A DNA stretch of 64,000 nt from JALZUV01 sp963837025. Lineage in GTDB: Bacteria; Pseudomonadota; Alphaproteobacteria; Rickettsiales; JALZUV01. Below the pieces are notes generated by a model. It did no database searches. It saw only the letters and a program-made list of their open reading frames with translations, and was not told where the DNA came from. The stretch is from the NCBI GenBank assembly GCA_963837025.1, contig CAWILT010000002.1, positions 744,001 through 808,000 on the forward strand, given 5' to 3'. Of the stretch, positions 16,389 to 24,535 are shown one piece after another; position 1 is the first letter of the stretch, and each line of letters opens with the position of its first letter. The position numbers and the translations under genes were made by a program.

Positions 16389-17336
16389 CTAGTCTTTTCT
16401 ACGACCATTGCTTAGCAATTTATTCTGTTCAATCGCTGCTTTGGTATGTGTGTCGCGTAGCTGTTCATAGCGTTGCGCGGCATCTTGTTTTATCGTTTGC
16501 ACCTCATCGGCCATAGCAAATAAATGGCCATCTCCATCTCCGCGAATATCGGATGAAAATTTAGTGGCCATTTCATCAAGCTTATGAAAAAATTTCAATT
16601 TAAATTCTTGGGTTGCATCTTCAATTATTTCATGCACTTTTTGCGCTATAATTTTCTTATCATCTACGGATTTTAATTCCTCTTGAAGTCGGTTAATTTG
16701 CTCGGTTTGGAATGTTTGTAAATCATCCTCCAAATCAACTTTATTTTGTTTAACAAGATGATGATATAAAACAATATCTTTGGCTTGAAAGTTAGTATTA
16801 TCTTCTTGAATGGTATAAAGTTTCTCGCCTTGTGCGGCAAAAATAAGCTGAATTTCATCTTTCCAAATTCGCGCATTAATATATTTATGGGTGCGCGAAA
16901 TATTTTGGCGTTGGCGTTCAATTTCCATGCGCATATGCGACATATCATCGTGCGCTTTATGAAATAATTCCTTAGTCGCTATTTGCGCATATCCGGTATT
17001 AATCAAAATATTCTTATCCATAACATTTGTTTCAGCCGTAAGCTGTCTTCTAAATTCGCCAATTTGTGAAAATAAATAATTACTGGCAAAAAATTGCCAA
17101 TCTGCACCTTCATTAAATTGATGAGGTTTTTCCTTAAAAATATATTCTTTGCGATAATTAGTAACGGCTTCAGGGTATAAATTTTGAAAGCGCGTTAAAT
17201 CACCGCCATCTTTTACATCTTTTAACAAAGACAAAAGTTTATCAAGCTGCATAGGATTATCTTTTTCAGAATCATGCAATGCAATGGTGTCAGTTAAGAA
17301 TTTTTTATAAAATTCACGTTCTTGATTTTTAGACAT
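16389..17336 (-). CDS. Coiled-coil protein of unknown function
   Basis: 315 residues from the ATG at 17336 (MSKNQEREFYKKF); an upstream ATG at 17378 would add 14. The protein is almost wholly helical and charged, with long heptad-like stretches from about residue 120 onward (MRMEIERQRQNISRTHKYIN, TFQTEQINRLQEELKSVDDK, YEQLRDTHTKAAIEQNKLLS). No signal peptide, no membrane segment, no recognised domain. Its AT-rich codon use resembles other unknown genes in this window (for example 33059-36866). It diverges from ettA. Confidence 0.65.
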   Translation of the reverse strand: MSKNQEREFYKKFLTDTIALHDSEKDNPMQLDKLLSLLKDVKDGGDLTRFQNLYPEAVTNYRKEYIFKEKPHQFNEGADWQFFASNYLFSQIGEFRRQLTAETNVMDKNILINTGYAQIATKELFHKAHDDMSHMRMEIERQRQNISRTHKYINARIWKDEIQLIFAAQGEKLYTIQEDNTNFQAKDIVLYHHLVKQNKVDLEDDLQTFQTEQINRLQEELKSVDDKKIIAQKVHEIIEDATQEFKLKFFHKLDEMATKFSSDIRGDGDGHLFAMADEVQTIKQDAAQRYEQLRDTHTKAAIEQNKLLSNGRRKD

Positions 17337-17476
17337 AAATTCGTTTCTTATGGGTTGTTCCAAACCACACTCTAACATAGAATCGTTAACGAATGATGAC
17401 TAGCCGAAAGGGGCTTGCTAAATCATGGCATGAGCGTTATTTTCGGCCACTCATCATTTAAAAAGGAATCCTTCTC

Positions 17477-19135
17477 ATGGCCGAAAAATTTATCTACCAC
17501 ATGCAAGATTTGAAAAAATCCTACACGGGCGGCAAAGAAGTGTTGAAGGGCATTTACCTAAGTTTCTACCCGGGTGCTAAAATTGGCTTGTTAGGCCCCA
17601 ATGGCTCTGGTAAATCAACCCTGCTTAAAATTATGGCGGGTGTAGATACCGAATTTGTGGGCGAAGCATGGGCGGCTGATGGCACGAAAATTGGCTATTT
17701 AGAGCAAGAGCCGCACTTAGATGAATCTAAAAACGTGCTCGAAAATATTTTGGAAGGGCTAAAAGATAAAAAGGCTCTGGTGGATCGTTATAATGAAATT
17801 ATGATGGATTATAGCGACGATGTGGCCGATGAAGCTGCTGAGTTACAAGATAAAATTGATGCCGCCAACGCGTGGGATTTCGAGCGCGAAGCACAAATAG
17901 CTATGGATGCCTTGCGCACACCCGCTGGCGACAAAGAAGTCACCAATCTTTCAGGTGGTGAGAAGCGCCGAGTGGCCTTATGCAAACTACTGCTTGAAAA
18001 ACCCGATATGCTGTTGCTTGATGAGCCAACTAACCATCTTGATGCCGAATCGGTGGCATGGCTTGAGCATTTCCTCGCCGATTACAAAGGCACCGTGGTG
18101 ATGATTACGCATGATAGATATTTTCTCGATAATGTAACAGGCTGGATACTCGAACTCGATAACGGTCATGGCATTCCCTATGAGGGCAATTACTCCACTT
18201 ATTTAGAAGCCAAAGCCAAACGCGTAAGCCAAGAGCAGCGTGAAGAGGGTAACCGTCAGAAAAAGATTGAAGAAGAATTGGAATGGGTGCGAAGCTCGCC
18301 CAAAGCCCGCCAATCAAAATCGAAAGCACGCTTAAAATCTTTCGATGAGTTAGTGCGTAATGCTTCTGAAAAACGCAGTGGAAATTCGCAAATTATTATT
18401 CCCGCAGCGGAGCGTTTAGGCAATAATGTTATTCAAGCCAGTAATGTTGAAAAAGCGTATGGCGAACGCTTGCTGATTGATGATTTAAGTTTTGATATTC
18501 CCCCTGGCGCTATCGTGGGTGTAATCGGCCCTAACGGCGCAGGTAAAACCACGTTATTTAAAATGATAACTGATAATGAAAAGCCTGATGCCGGCTCGGT
18601 CACTATCGGCGAATCCGTGCAATTAGGTTATATTGATCAATCACGCGATTCGCTTGATGGCTCAAAAACCGTGTTTGAAGAAATTTCGGGCGGCACCGAT
18701 ATGCTCTATTTAGGCAGAACGGAAATGAAATCGCGCGCCTATTGCTCGGCCTTTAATTTCAAAGGTTCTGACCAACAAAAGAAAGTAGGGCAACTTTCAG
18801 GTGGCGAACGCAACCGTGTGCATCTGGCTAAAATGCTTAAAGAGGGCAATAATGTTATCATGCTCGATGAGCCAACCAACGATTTAGATATTGAAACGCT
18901 GCGTGCGCTGGAAGAAGCTTTGTTGGAATTTGCAGGCTGCGCCATTATCATCTCGCATGATAGATGGTTTTTAGATCGCATCGCCACGCATATTTTAGCA
19001 TTTGAAGGCAATAGCCATGTGGAATGGTTCGAAGGTAACTTTGCCGATTATGAAGCCGATTTTGAGCGCCGTTACGGCCACAAGTTTGAGCCGCGCGCCA
19101 TTAAATATAAACCACTCGAACGCAAAGCGGGCTAA
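17477..19135 (+). CDS. ettA: Energy-dependent translational throttle protein EttA (ABC-F)
   Basis: ABC-F ATPase that binds the ribosomal E site and gates entry to elongation according to the ATP/ADP ratio. It contains two ATPase cassettes: Walker A GLLGPNGSGKSTLLK, signature LSGGEKRRVAL and Walker B MLLLDEPTNHLD in the first, then GVIGPNGAGKTTLF, LSGGERNRVHL and IMLDEPTNDLDIE in the second. The interdomain linker EEELEWVRSSPKARQSKSKA is present. The arm insertion in domain 1 (NEIMMDYSDD region) and the length of 552 residues fit EttA. There are no membrane segments. An AAGGAATCC ribosome site precedes the ATG. Confidence 0.94.
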   Translation: MAEKFIYHMQDLKKSYTGGKEVLKGIYLSFYPGAKIGLLGPNGSGKSTLLKIMAGVDTEFVGEAWAADGTKIGYLEQEPHLDESKNVLENILEGLKDKKALVDRYNEIMMDYSDDVADEAAELQDKIDAANAWDFEREAQIAMDALRTPAGDKEVTNLSGGEKRRVALCKLLLEKPDMLLLDEPTNHLDAESVAWLEHFLADYKGTVVMITHDRYFLDNVTGWILELDNGHGIPYEGNYSTYLEAKAKRVSQEQREEGNRQKKIEEELEWVRSSPKARQSKSKARLKSFDELVRNASEKRSGNSQIIIPAAERLGNNVIQASNVEKAYGERLLIDDLSFDIPPGAIVGVIGPNGAGKTTLFKMITDNEKPDAGSVTIGESVQLGYIDQSRDSLDGSKTVFEEISGGTDMLYLGRTEMKSRAYCSAFNFKGSDQQKKVGQLSGGERNRVHLAKMLKEGNNVIMLDEPTNDLDIETLRALEEALLEFAGCAIIISHDRWFLDRIATHILAFEGNSHVEWFEGNFADYEADFERRYGHKFEPRAIKYKPLERKAG

Positions 19136-19153
19136 GCAAAAATTGATTTTTCT

Positions 19154-19168
19154 TTAAGTAAATTTTAA
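19154..19168. promoter_or_regulatory. TTAA-N7-TTAA site (possible CtrA box)
   Basis: TTAA (19154-19157), 7 nt, TTAA (19165-19168), 24 nt before the start of the gene at 19193. It matches the CtrA consensus spacing but lies in AT-rich DNA where such matches arise by chance. Confidence 0.25.
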
Positions 19169-19192
19169 GCTTTATGCATTAAAGTTTTTAAA

Positions 19193-19735
19193 ATGGATAG
19201 ACAAGAAATTGATGACGCATTTGATGAAGAAATAAAGCGTAGCCGCCCCGCTGTCGCGCTAAGCTACACACTTTTGAAAGATGATATGGAAGTTTTTCAA
19301 TCGCATCTCAAAAAAGCAATTAAATACGAAAAGCGCGAAGAAGAAAAAGAAATGCTATGCTATTATTTAGGGCAAGTGCATAAATTCATTGAGCCTTTGG
19401 ATGATCTTTTAAAAATAAAACCGCCTGAAATGGGTGATGAAGATATCTCTAAACTCCCCGGGCAAAAGAACTACATTGCACCCACCATTGAAGAGCTTTC
19501 TTCTCCCTATTACCGACCGCCCAGCGCAACCGATGCCGATATTAGTGACAATTTTAAATCATTAGCGGGGCAAGCATTACTTTATGCCCGCAATGCGATT
19601 GATCTTATTGAAAAAAGCAACCCAAATCCCAGTTGGAAAGTTACCATTTTAAAAGAAGAGCTTGATGCCAGCTACAAAAAAGCCTTTTACGCATTTGTTG
19701 GCGAAAAAGATGATATAGGAACTTCACGCAATTAA
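19193..19735 (+). CDS. Unknown helical cytoplasmic protein
   Basis: 180 residues, charged, no signal peptide or membrane segment. The N-terminal half is helical and Lys/Glu rich (FQSHLKKAIKYEKREEEKEM, then LCYYLGQVHKF), the middle is Pro-rich (KIKPPEMG, SSPYYRPPSATDAD), and the C-terminal part is again helical (LLYARNAIDLIEKSN). I do not recognise the family. It converges on the UvrD/PcrA gene, 7 nt away. Confidence 0.6.
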   Translation: MDRQEIDDAFDEEIKRSRPAVALSYTLLKDDMEVFQSHLKKAIKYEKREEEKEMLCYYLGQVHKFIEPLDDLLKIKPPEMGDEDISKLPGQKNYIAPTIEELSSPYYRPPSATDADISDNFKSLAGQALLYARNAIDLIEKSNPNPSWKVTILKEELDASYKKAFYAFVGEKDDIGTSRN

Positions 19736-19742
19736 AAAATAA

Positions 19743-22037
19743 TTAAATAATCTCTACAAACTCAGCCATTATGCGCTTGGTTTCGCCATTTTTAAACGCG
19801 ATTTCTAGGGTTTCATCTTTGTTTTTAATGACCATTCCTTCGCCAAAGCGCGCGTGTTTAACGCGGGTGCCAGGCGCAAAACTATCGCGTGAAGTTGTCG
19901 CGATTTTGCTCTTTTGTTTTGGTTTAGTGTTGAAACTTGAAAAATTTCCACCTGCATTTTTCATGATATTGGCCATTTCATCGCCAAAATCGTTATTCCA
20001 TTCATTACGGCGATGGCTGAACCGGTTGTAGCTTTGACGGCTATAATGATCTTGCGCGTCAATATGTTCAGGCGGCAATTCCGTTATAAATCGCGAAGGC
20101 ACTGTGGGTTGCCATTCAACCCCGCCTTTCGTGAAAAAGCGGCGGCGCTCAGCATGGCTAATAAACACTTGCTTGCGCGCGCGGGTGATGCCCACATAGG
20201 CCAAGCGGCGTTCTTCTTCCAACCCTTCCTTGCCCGATTCATCGATGGAGCGTTGATGCGGAAATAACCCTTCTTCCCATCCGGGTAAAAACACACAATC
20301 AAATTCTAATCCTTTAGCGGCATGCAGCGTCATTAACGTAACCATTTCGCCATCATCGCCACGGTTCGCCTCGGCAATTTCAGTTACTAAACTTACATGT
20401 TCTAAAAAAGCGGAAAGATCTTCAAAATCACCCATCGCGCGCACCAGCTCGCGCAAGTTTTCTAAGCGACCATTAGCTTCGGCATTTTTCTCTTTCTCCC
20501 AATGCGCGCGATAGCCTGATTCGTCCAGCACTTTATCGGTTAACTCGCCAATGGGCAGGGTGGGTTGTTCTTCACGCCAATGCACAAATTGTTGGAGCAA
20601 CATTTCAATCGCATCGGCCACTTTGCCGCGCAGTTGCTTTTCGCGAATCAATCGCGTGGCCGCATCATGCATACTGATATTCCACTGGCGGCCAGCCGAA
20701 TGAATTTTCTCCATCGTGGCTTTGCCTACGCCACGTTTGGGCGTGTTGATGATGCGCTCAAACGCCAAATTATCCGATGGAGTCTGCACCACACGCAAAT
20801 AGGCGATAATATCACGAATTTCAGCGCGTTCATAAAAACGCAACCCCCCAATCACCTGATAAGGCAGGCCGAGCGTCAAAAAGCGCTCCTCAAACTGGCG
20901 GGTTTGAAAGCCCGCGCGCACTAAAACTGCCATTTGAGAATACCGATTGCCATGGCGGCGTAAATGCTCAATCTTTTCGCCTACCTGATAAGCTTCTTCA
21001 TCACTATCAGCGGCTGATTGCAGTTGTAGTTTTTCGCCATCTGCTGCTTCTGTCCATAAGGTTTTGCCCAAACGTGTTTCGTTATAGCCAATTAAATGCG
21101 AAGCAGCGGCCAGAATTTGCGGGGTGGAACGATAATTCTGCTCCAATCGGATAATGGTAGCACCCGGAAAATCATGCTCGAATTTTAAAATATTGCCCAC
21201 TTCAGCCCCGCGCCAGCCGTAAATAGATTGATCATCATCACCCACGCAGCAAAGGTTTTTATGCCCTAACGCCAACAAGCGCAGCCATAAATATTGTGCG
21301 ATGTTGGTATCTTGATACTCGTCCACCATAATATATTTAAAGCGCCCCGCATAGGTTTTGAGCGTATCGGGGCTTTTGTTGAAAAGGGTTAGGCAATGCA
21401 GCAGCAAATCGCCAAAATCCATGCAATTCATCGCCATGAGGCGCTTTTGATATTCAACATAAATTTCCAGCACCTGTTTGCCGCCAGTTATCAACTGCTC
21501 AGCATGGTTAACTTTATCGGGGGTTAGCCCCTTATCTTTCCAATTTTGTATATTCCATAAAAATTGTTTGGGCGGGTTTTGTTTCGCATCAATATTCTTG
21601 TCAGCTAAAATTTGTTTAATCAGGCGAACCTGATCATCCGTATCTAAAATAATATAATCGCTACTAAACCCAATCAGCTCGGCATGGCGACGCAAAATTT
21701 TGGCGCTGATGGAATGGAATGTGCCCAGCCAAGGCAAGGGCCCTTGACTGCCGCCATCAGTGCTATTTACCAAGGCTTCGGCGCGGCCAGCCATCTCGCG
21801 CGCCGCTTTATTGGTGAAGGTAACCGACAAAATCTCGCTCGGCCAAGCCAGCTTGCTGTTGATAATATGCGCGATGCGCGCGGTTAGCACGCTGGTTTTG
21901 CCCGTGCCCGCACCCGATAGCACCAAAACGGCACCTTCTGTAGTGGTTACGGCCTCAACCTGCGGTGAATTTAACCGCTGAAGGTAGGGTGCATTAGTTG
22001 CTGCTTGATTTTGTGATGTTTCCAAAGCATGTTCCAT
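19743..22037 (-). CDS. uvrD: ATP-dependent DNA helicase UvrD/PcrA
   Basis: Superfamily 1A 3'-5' helicase of nucleotide excision and mismatch repair. Motifs are LNSPQVEAV (Q motif), VLSGAGTGKTSVLTARI (Walker A), VTFTNKAAREM, FGDLLLHCL, MVDEYQDTNIAQY, GDDDQSIYGWRGA, LEQNYRSTPQIL, TLMTLHAAKGLEFDCVFLPG and YVGITRARK. The C-terminal Tudor-like domain (PGTRVKHARFGEGMVI) is typical of PcrA/UvrD and contacts RNA polymerase. 764 residues. The start at 22037 is only 6 nt from the start of the divergent DUF368 gene, so each promoter must lie inside the other gene or the DUF368 start lies further in. Confidence 0.96.
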   Translation of the reverse strand: MEHALETSQNQAATNAPYLQRLNSPQVEAVTTTEGAVLVLSGAGTGKTSVLTARIAHIINSKLAWPSEILSVTFTNKAAREMAGRAEALVNSTDGGSQGPLPWLGTFHSISAKILRRHAELIGFSSDYIILDTDDQVRLIKQILADKNIDAKQNPPKQFLWNIQNWKDKGLTPDKVNHAEQLITGGKQVLEIYVEYQKRLMAMNCMDFGDLLLHCLTLFNKSPDTLKTYAGRFKYIMVDEYQDTNIAQYLWLRLLALGHKNLCCVGDDDQSIYGWRGAEVGNILKFEHDFPGATIIRLEQNYRSTPQILAAASHLIGYNETRLGKTLWTEAADGEKLQLQSAADSDEEAYQVGEKIEHLRRHGNRYSQMAVLVRAGFQTRQFEERFLTLGLPYQVIGGLRFYERAEIRDIIAYLRVVQTPSDNLAFERIINTPKRGVGKATMEKIHSAGRQWNISMHDAATRLIREKQLRGKVADAIEMLLQQFVHWREEQPTLPIGELTDKVLDESGYRAHWEKEKNAEANGRLENLRELVRAMGDFEDLSAFLEHVSLVTEIAEANRGDDGEMVTLMTLHAAKGLEFDCVFLPGWEEGLFPHQRSIDESGKEGLEEERRLAYVGITRARKQVFISHAERRRFFTKGGVEWQPTVPSRFITELPPEHIDAQDHYSRQSYNRFSHRRNEWNNDFGDEMANIMKNAGGNFSSFNTKPKQKSKIATTSRDSFAPGTRVKHARFGEGMVIKNKDETLEIAFKNGETKRIMAEFVEII

Positions 22038-22042
22038 GCGTT

Positions 22043-22894
22043 ATGCGCGACTTTCTTGGTCTATATTTACGGGGTATTGTTATGGGAATGGCCGACCTCG
22101 TCCCCGGTGTCTCAGGCGGCACTATGGCTTTCATTTTAGGGATTTATGAGCGCTTAATGCAAGCACTGAAATCATTAAATACCGACGCATTGTATCATTT
22201 CATCACTTTAAAATGGAAATTAATGTTTAAAGAGGTGGATTTTAAAACCTTAGCGGGTGTGGCATTTGGCATTATCACCGCATTTTATATTTTTACCCAA
22301 ATTATACCGCTCATCAAATGGGTGGCGGCATATAAGGCGGAATTTTATGGATTTTTCTTTGGGCTGGTGTTTGCCACAGTGATTATCTTTCTTACTCAAC
22401 AAAAATCAGCCAAGTTAATGCGCTTAATCACCTTGGCTTTGGGGGCTGCAACCGGTTTGGCGCTTATATCGTTAGAGCTTTCAACGTTGCCCAATACCAA
22501 CCCCTATATTTTTGTGAGTGGCATGATAGCCATTTGCGCTATGTTATTACCGGGCATTTCAGGCTCCTATATTTTGCTGATGCTGGGTAAATATGAGCTT
22601 ATTTTAAATGCACTTACCTACCATCAATGGTCAATATTAGGCATATTCGCTTTGGGCATGTTTGTGGGAATGATTGCCTTTGTACGTATATTGCTATGGG
22701 CGCTCAAGCGCTATCGCGATACGATGCTTATGTTTATCACCGGCCTCATAGCTGGCACCCTGCCGCAATTATGGCCACTGCAATTTACCAACGACCCCAG
22801 CAGCGAAAAACTCGTAATTGTAGCAGGCTGCACAGTAGCTGGAATAATCGTTATATCCGCATTGCAATGGCTGCAACTAAAAATGGGCGATTAA
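22043..22894 (+). CDS. DUF368 (PopT-type) polyprenyl-phosphate transporter
   Basis: Polytopic membrane protein with about eight hydrophobic segments and the two DUF368 signatures MADLVPGVSGGTMAFILGIY (N-terminal) and MLLPGISGSYILLMLGKYE (mid). Members of this family, together with DedA proteins, return undecaprenyl phosphate to the inner face of the membrane for reuse in cell-wall and polymer synthesis. The ATG at 22043 (MRDFLGLYLRG) is chosen as it begins the family sequence. The frame is open to 21998, but that would overlap uvrD. 283 residues. Confidence 0.88.
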   Translation: MRDFLGLYLRGIVMGMADLVPGVSGGTMAFILGIYERLMQALKSLNTDALYHFITLKWKLMFKEVDFKTLAGVAFGIITAFYIFTQIIPLIKWVAAYKAEFYGFFFGLVFATVIIFLTQQKSAKLMRLITLALGAATGLALISLELSTLPNTNPYIFVSGMIAICAMLLPGISGSYILLMLGKYELILNALTYHQWSILGIFALGMFVGMIAFVRILLWALKRYRDTMLMFITGLIAGTLPQLWPLQFTNDPSSEKLVIVAGCTVAGIIVISALQWLQLKMGD

Positions 22895-22910
22895 TTTGCT
22901 AAATTTTAAG

Positions 22911-22944
22911 CAAAAAAAACCCCACCTTTCGGCAGGGTTTTTTT
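22911..22944. terminator. Bidirectional terminator between DUF368 and pilin genes
   Basis: A-run plus CCC (about 22912-22923) pairs with GGG plus T-run (about 22935-22944) around a short CCACCTTTCGG loop. The A- and T-tracts on both sides let it end both convergent transcripts. Confidence 0.8.
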
Positions 22945-22955
22945 GAATGTAAAAT

Positions 22956-23114
22956 CTAAAGTGCTTCGTCTACTTTTTTGAAGGTTGCATCTAAAGATCC
23001 ACCTAAAGCTTGTACTGTAATAATAATTGCAACAGCAATTAATGCTGCAATAAGGCCGTACTCGATAGCGGTTGCACCTGATTCGTCTTTAAAAAGTTTT
23101 TTGAGCGTAGTCAT
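22956..23114 (-). CDS. Flp/Fap-type pilin
   Basis: A 52-residue frame (MTTLKKLFKDESGATAIEYG, then LIAALIAVAIIITVQALGGS). It has the type IVb Flp pilin cleavage region with G/A before TAIEYG, where the conserved Glu is followed by Tyr, and a 20-residue hydrophobic helix after it. Cleavage by a TadV/CpaA-type peptidase is expected. A GGAG ribosome site sits 7 nt before the ATG. No tad/cpa assembly gene is in the window, so the pilin is separated from its secretion cluster. A CtrA-type box lies 160 bp upstream, in line with CtrA control of pilA in Caulobacter. Confidence 0.92.
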   Translation of the reverse strand: MTTLKKLFKDESGATAIEYGLIAALIAVAIIITVQALGGSLDATFKKVDEAL

Positions 23115-23273
23115 TGTAATCTCCTAAACGTTAGCTCTACATTTTAGAAAAGGGTTAAAGTTTACACTTCGTCTTTTCCACATACGCTGTTCATCAGCTA
23201 AATTAACTATACCACGAAATGAGATGCTATAAAAGTATTATTTAACACTAAAATCAAAATAAGTCTCTGAAAA

Positions 23274-23288
23274 TTAACGAAAATTTAA
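23274..23288. promoter_or_regulatory. TTAA-N7-TTAA site (CtrA-type box) upstream of pilin gene
   Basis: TTAA (23274-23277), CGAAAAT, TTAA (23285-23288), then C. It is a full match to the CtrA consensus, 160 bp upstream of the Flp pilin start. The distance requires a long leader. Chance matches of this form are expected a few times per 64 kb. Confidence 0.4.
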
Positions 23289-23296
23289 CTAAAATT

Positions 23297-23791
23297 TTAT
23301 CTATTTCGTGAAGATTGTGTGACAGTTTTGCGTGGCTTACACCATAAAATTTCTAACTCATGCAATGCGGCCGATAGATATTCCAAACCGCGTGTGCTAT
23401 GCCGCCATTGCGGTGGTATATTCTGTTTATACACGCAAAAGGTTAAGGCAACGTTAAGCAACTTTCGATGCTCTAAATGCGTTAGCGCCTCGTTCCATTC
23501 CCGTTCACGCTCCATCTGCCATAGGGTATAATCGCGTTGATGCACTATGCCCTGCTGCTTGGCAGCATCCAGCGATTGAAGCGTCACCGCACCATAACGC
23601 AGCGTAAAAAGCCATCTAAAATGCAAACCGCACCAATGTTGTTTGGGGCTGATAAGCTCGCGCTGGCGCAGCCAATCTAAAGGCTCAACGGTTTTGCCCG
23701 CTTTGCGTTGTGCTTGTAATTCCGGCGTGCCTAAATCATACTCCTCTTGCGCAGGTTGCTTAGGCCTGCCACGCTGTGATGAAAATCCCAT
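23297..23791 (-). CDS. Unknown protein encoded next to the terminase genes
   Basis: 164 residues. The N-terminus is basic and Pro/Arg-rich (MGFSSQRGRPKQPAQEEYDL). The middle is rich in Trp, Arg and His (LISPKQHWCGLHFRWLFTLR, YTLWQMEREREWNEALTHLE), with a helical C-terminal part. It has no membrane segment. It starts 1 nt after the stop of the upstream gene at 23793-24119, so the two form an operon that diverges from the phage-type terminase genes. Small nucleic-acid-binding or regulatory proteins are common in this position, but I cannot assign one. Confidence 0.6.
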   Translation of the reverse strand: MGFSSQRGRPKQPAQEEYDLGTPELQAQRKAGKTVEPLDWLRQRELISPKQHWCGLHFRWLFTLRYGAVTLQSLDAAKQQGIVHQRDYTLWQMEREREWNEALTHLEHRKLLNVALTFCVYKQNIPPQWRHSTRGLEYLSAALHELEILWCKPRKTVTQSSRNR

Positions 23792-23792
23792 G

Positions 23793-24119
23793 TTACGCCT
23801 CCGTTAGTAGTTTTATTTTAAGAGGTTGCGGACTGGCGGCCTTGGCGGGTTCTTTGCGCCACCTACAATCGCGTTTTAGCGCCTCTAACGATTGTTCGCG
23901 TATATAGCAGGGGTTTAAGCCTGCATTTTCGCACACGGCACGAAAATCCTCGTTATTGCCCGTTAGCCAGCATAAGGCTTGTGATTTTTCATAGCGCAGT
24001 TCCATCTTTTTGGATTGGCTCGATGCGTCCATCAATGCTTGTGTAATAACGGCTTTCCACAACGCGCGTTCCCCCATCACCGTTTTGATTGGAATTTCGG
24101 CTCCCCATGATTCGTGCAT
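23793..24119 (-). CDS. Unknown small protein divergent from terminase genes
   Basis: 108 residues, no membrane segment. The core GERALWKAVITQALMDASSQ, then KKMELRYEKSQALCWLTGNN and EDFRAVCENAGLNPCYIREQ, looks like a compact helical domain. The last part (FRAVCENAGLNPCYIREQSL) is reminiscent of a helix-turn-helix. The tail is basic and Pro-rich. It is the first gene of a two-gene operon with 23297-23791. The shared intergenic region with the terminase genes carries inverted and direct repeats (24157-24179), so it may encode the regulator of that region. That is inference. Confidence 0.6.
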   Translation of the reverse strand: MHESWGAEIPIKTVMGERALWKAVITQALMDASSQSKKMELRYEKSQALCWLTGNNEDFRAVCENAGLNPCYIREQSLEALKRDCRWRKEPAKAASPQPLKIKLLTEA

Positions 24120-24156
24120 AAATCAACTCCCTGAATGATTAATCTTATTATAGACT

Positions 24157-24179
24157 AAGATATATCTAAATTTATCTAA
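24157..24179. promoter_or_regulatory. Operator-like repeats between divergent genes
   Basis: Palindrome AGATATATCT (24158-24167) overlapping two direct repeats of TATCTAA (24163-24169 and 24173-24179) that are 10 bp apart, one helical turn. The extended form TAAGATATATCTAA resembles inverted repeats upstream of the portal gene (25998-26011) and of the gene at 29555. It lies 15 nt before the small terminase-like start. Confidence 0.45.
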
Positions 24180-24193
24180 GACGGAAGTATTAA

Positions 24194-24535
24194 ATGACCG
24201 AAAATGAAAAAAGAGTCGTTAGCACGTTGCTAGCGCAAATGGGATCTATTCTCGAAATTGCCGAAGAGGCCGCAGAAAATCTGCTGGCCGAAACCTTAAA
24301 TCGCACCGAACATGAAGGCAGCAAAAACAGCACTCAAATTGCTGAATTAATTAAACTTATTCAATTGCTCGAAAAGCAGTATATTTTCTTAAAACGTATT
24401 GAAAAGGAGCAGGAATTAACGCAAGAAATTCCAGTGCCAAACGAAGCGATGATGCGCCAATATTTGAATCAGAAACATCATAAAAAATCACGCGCTGAAA
24501 AAGCACTTTCCAAACATAAGCATCAGCATGTCTAA
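24194..24535 (+). CDS. Probable small terminase subunit (GTA gp1-like)
   Basis: 113 residues, helical and charged, with a basic His/Lys-rich tail (NQKHHKKSRAEKALSKHKHQ). Assignment rests on position: it lies immediately before and overlaps the large terminase gene by 8 nt, and its length matches GTA TerS (gp1). Helical oligomerisation segments (IAELIKLIQLLEKQYIFLKR) fit. No sequence motif proves it. Operator-like repeats sit directly upstream. Confidence 0.6.
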   Translation: MTENEKRVVSTLLAQMGSILEIAEEAAENLLAETLNRTEHEGSKNSTQIAELIKLIQLLEKQYIFLKRIEKEQELTQEIPVPNEAMMRQYLNQKHHKKSRAEKALSKHKHQHV

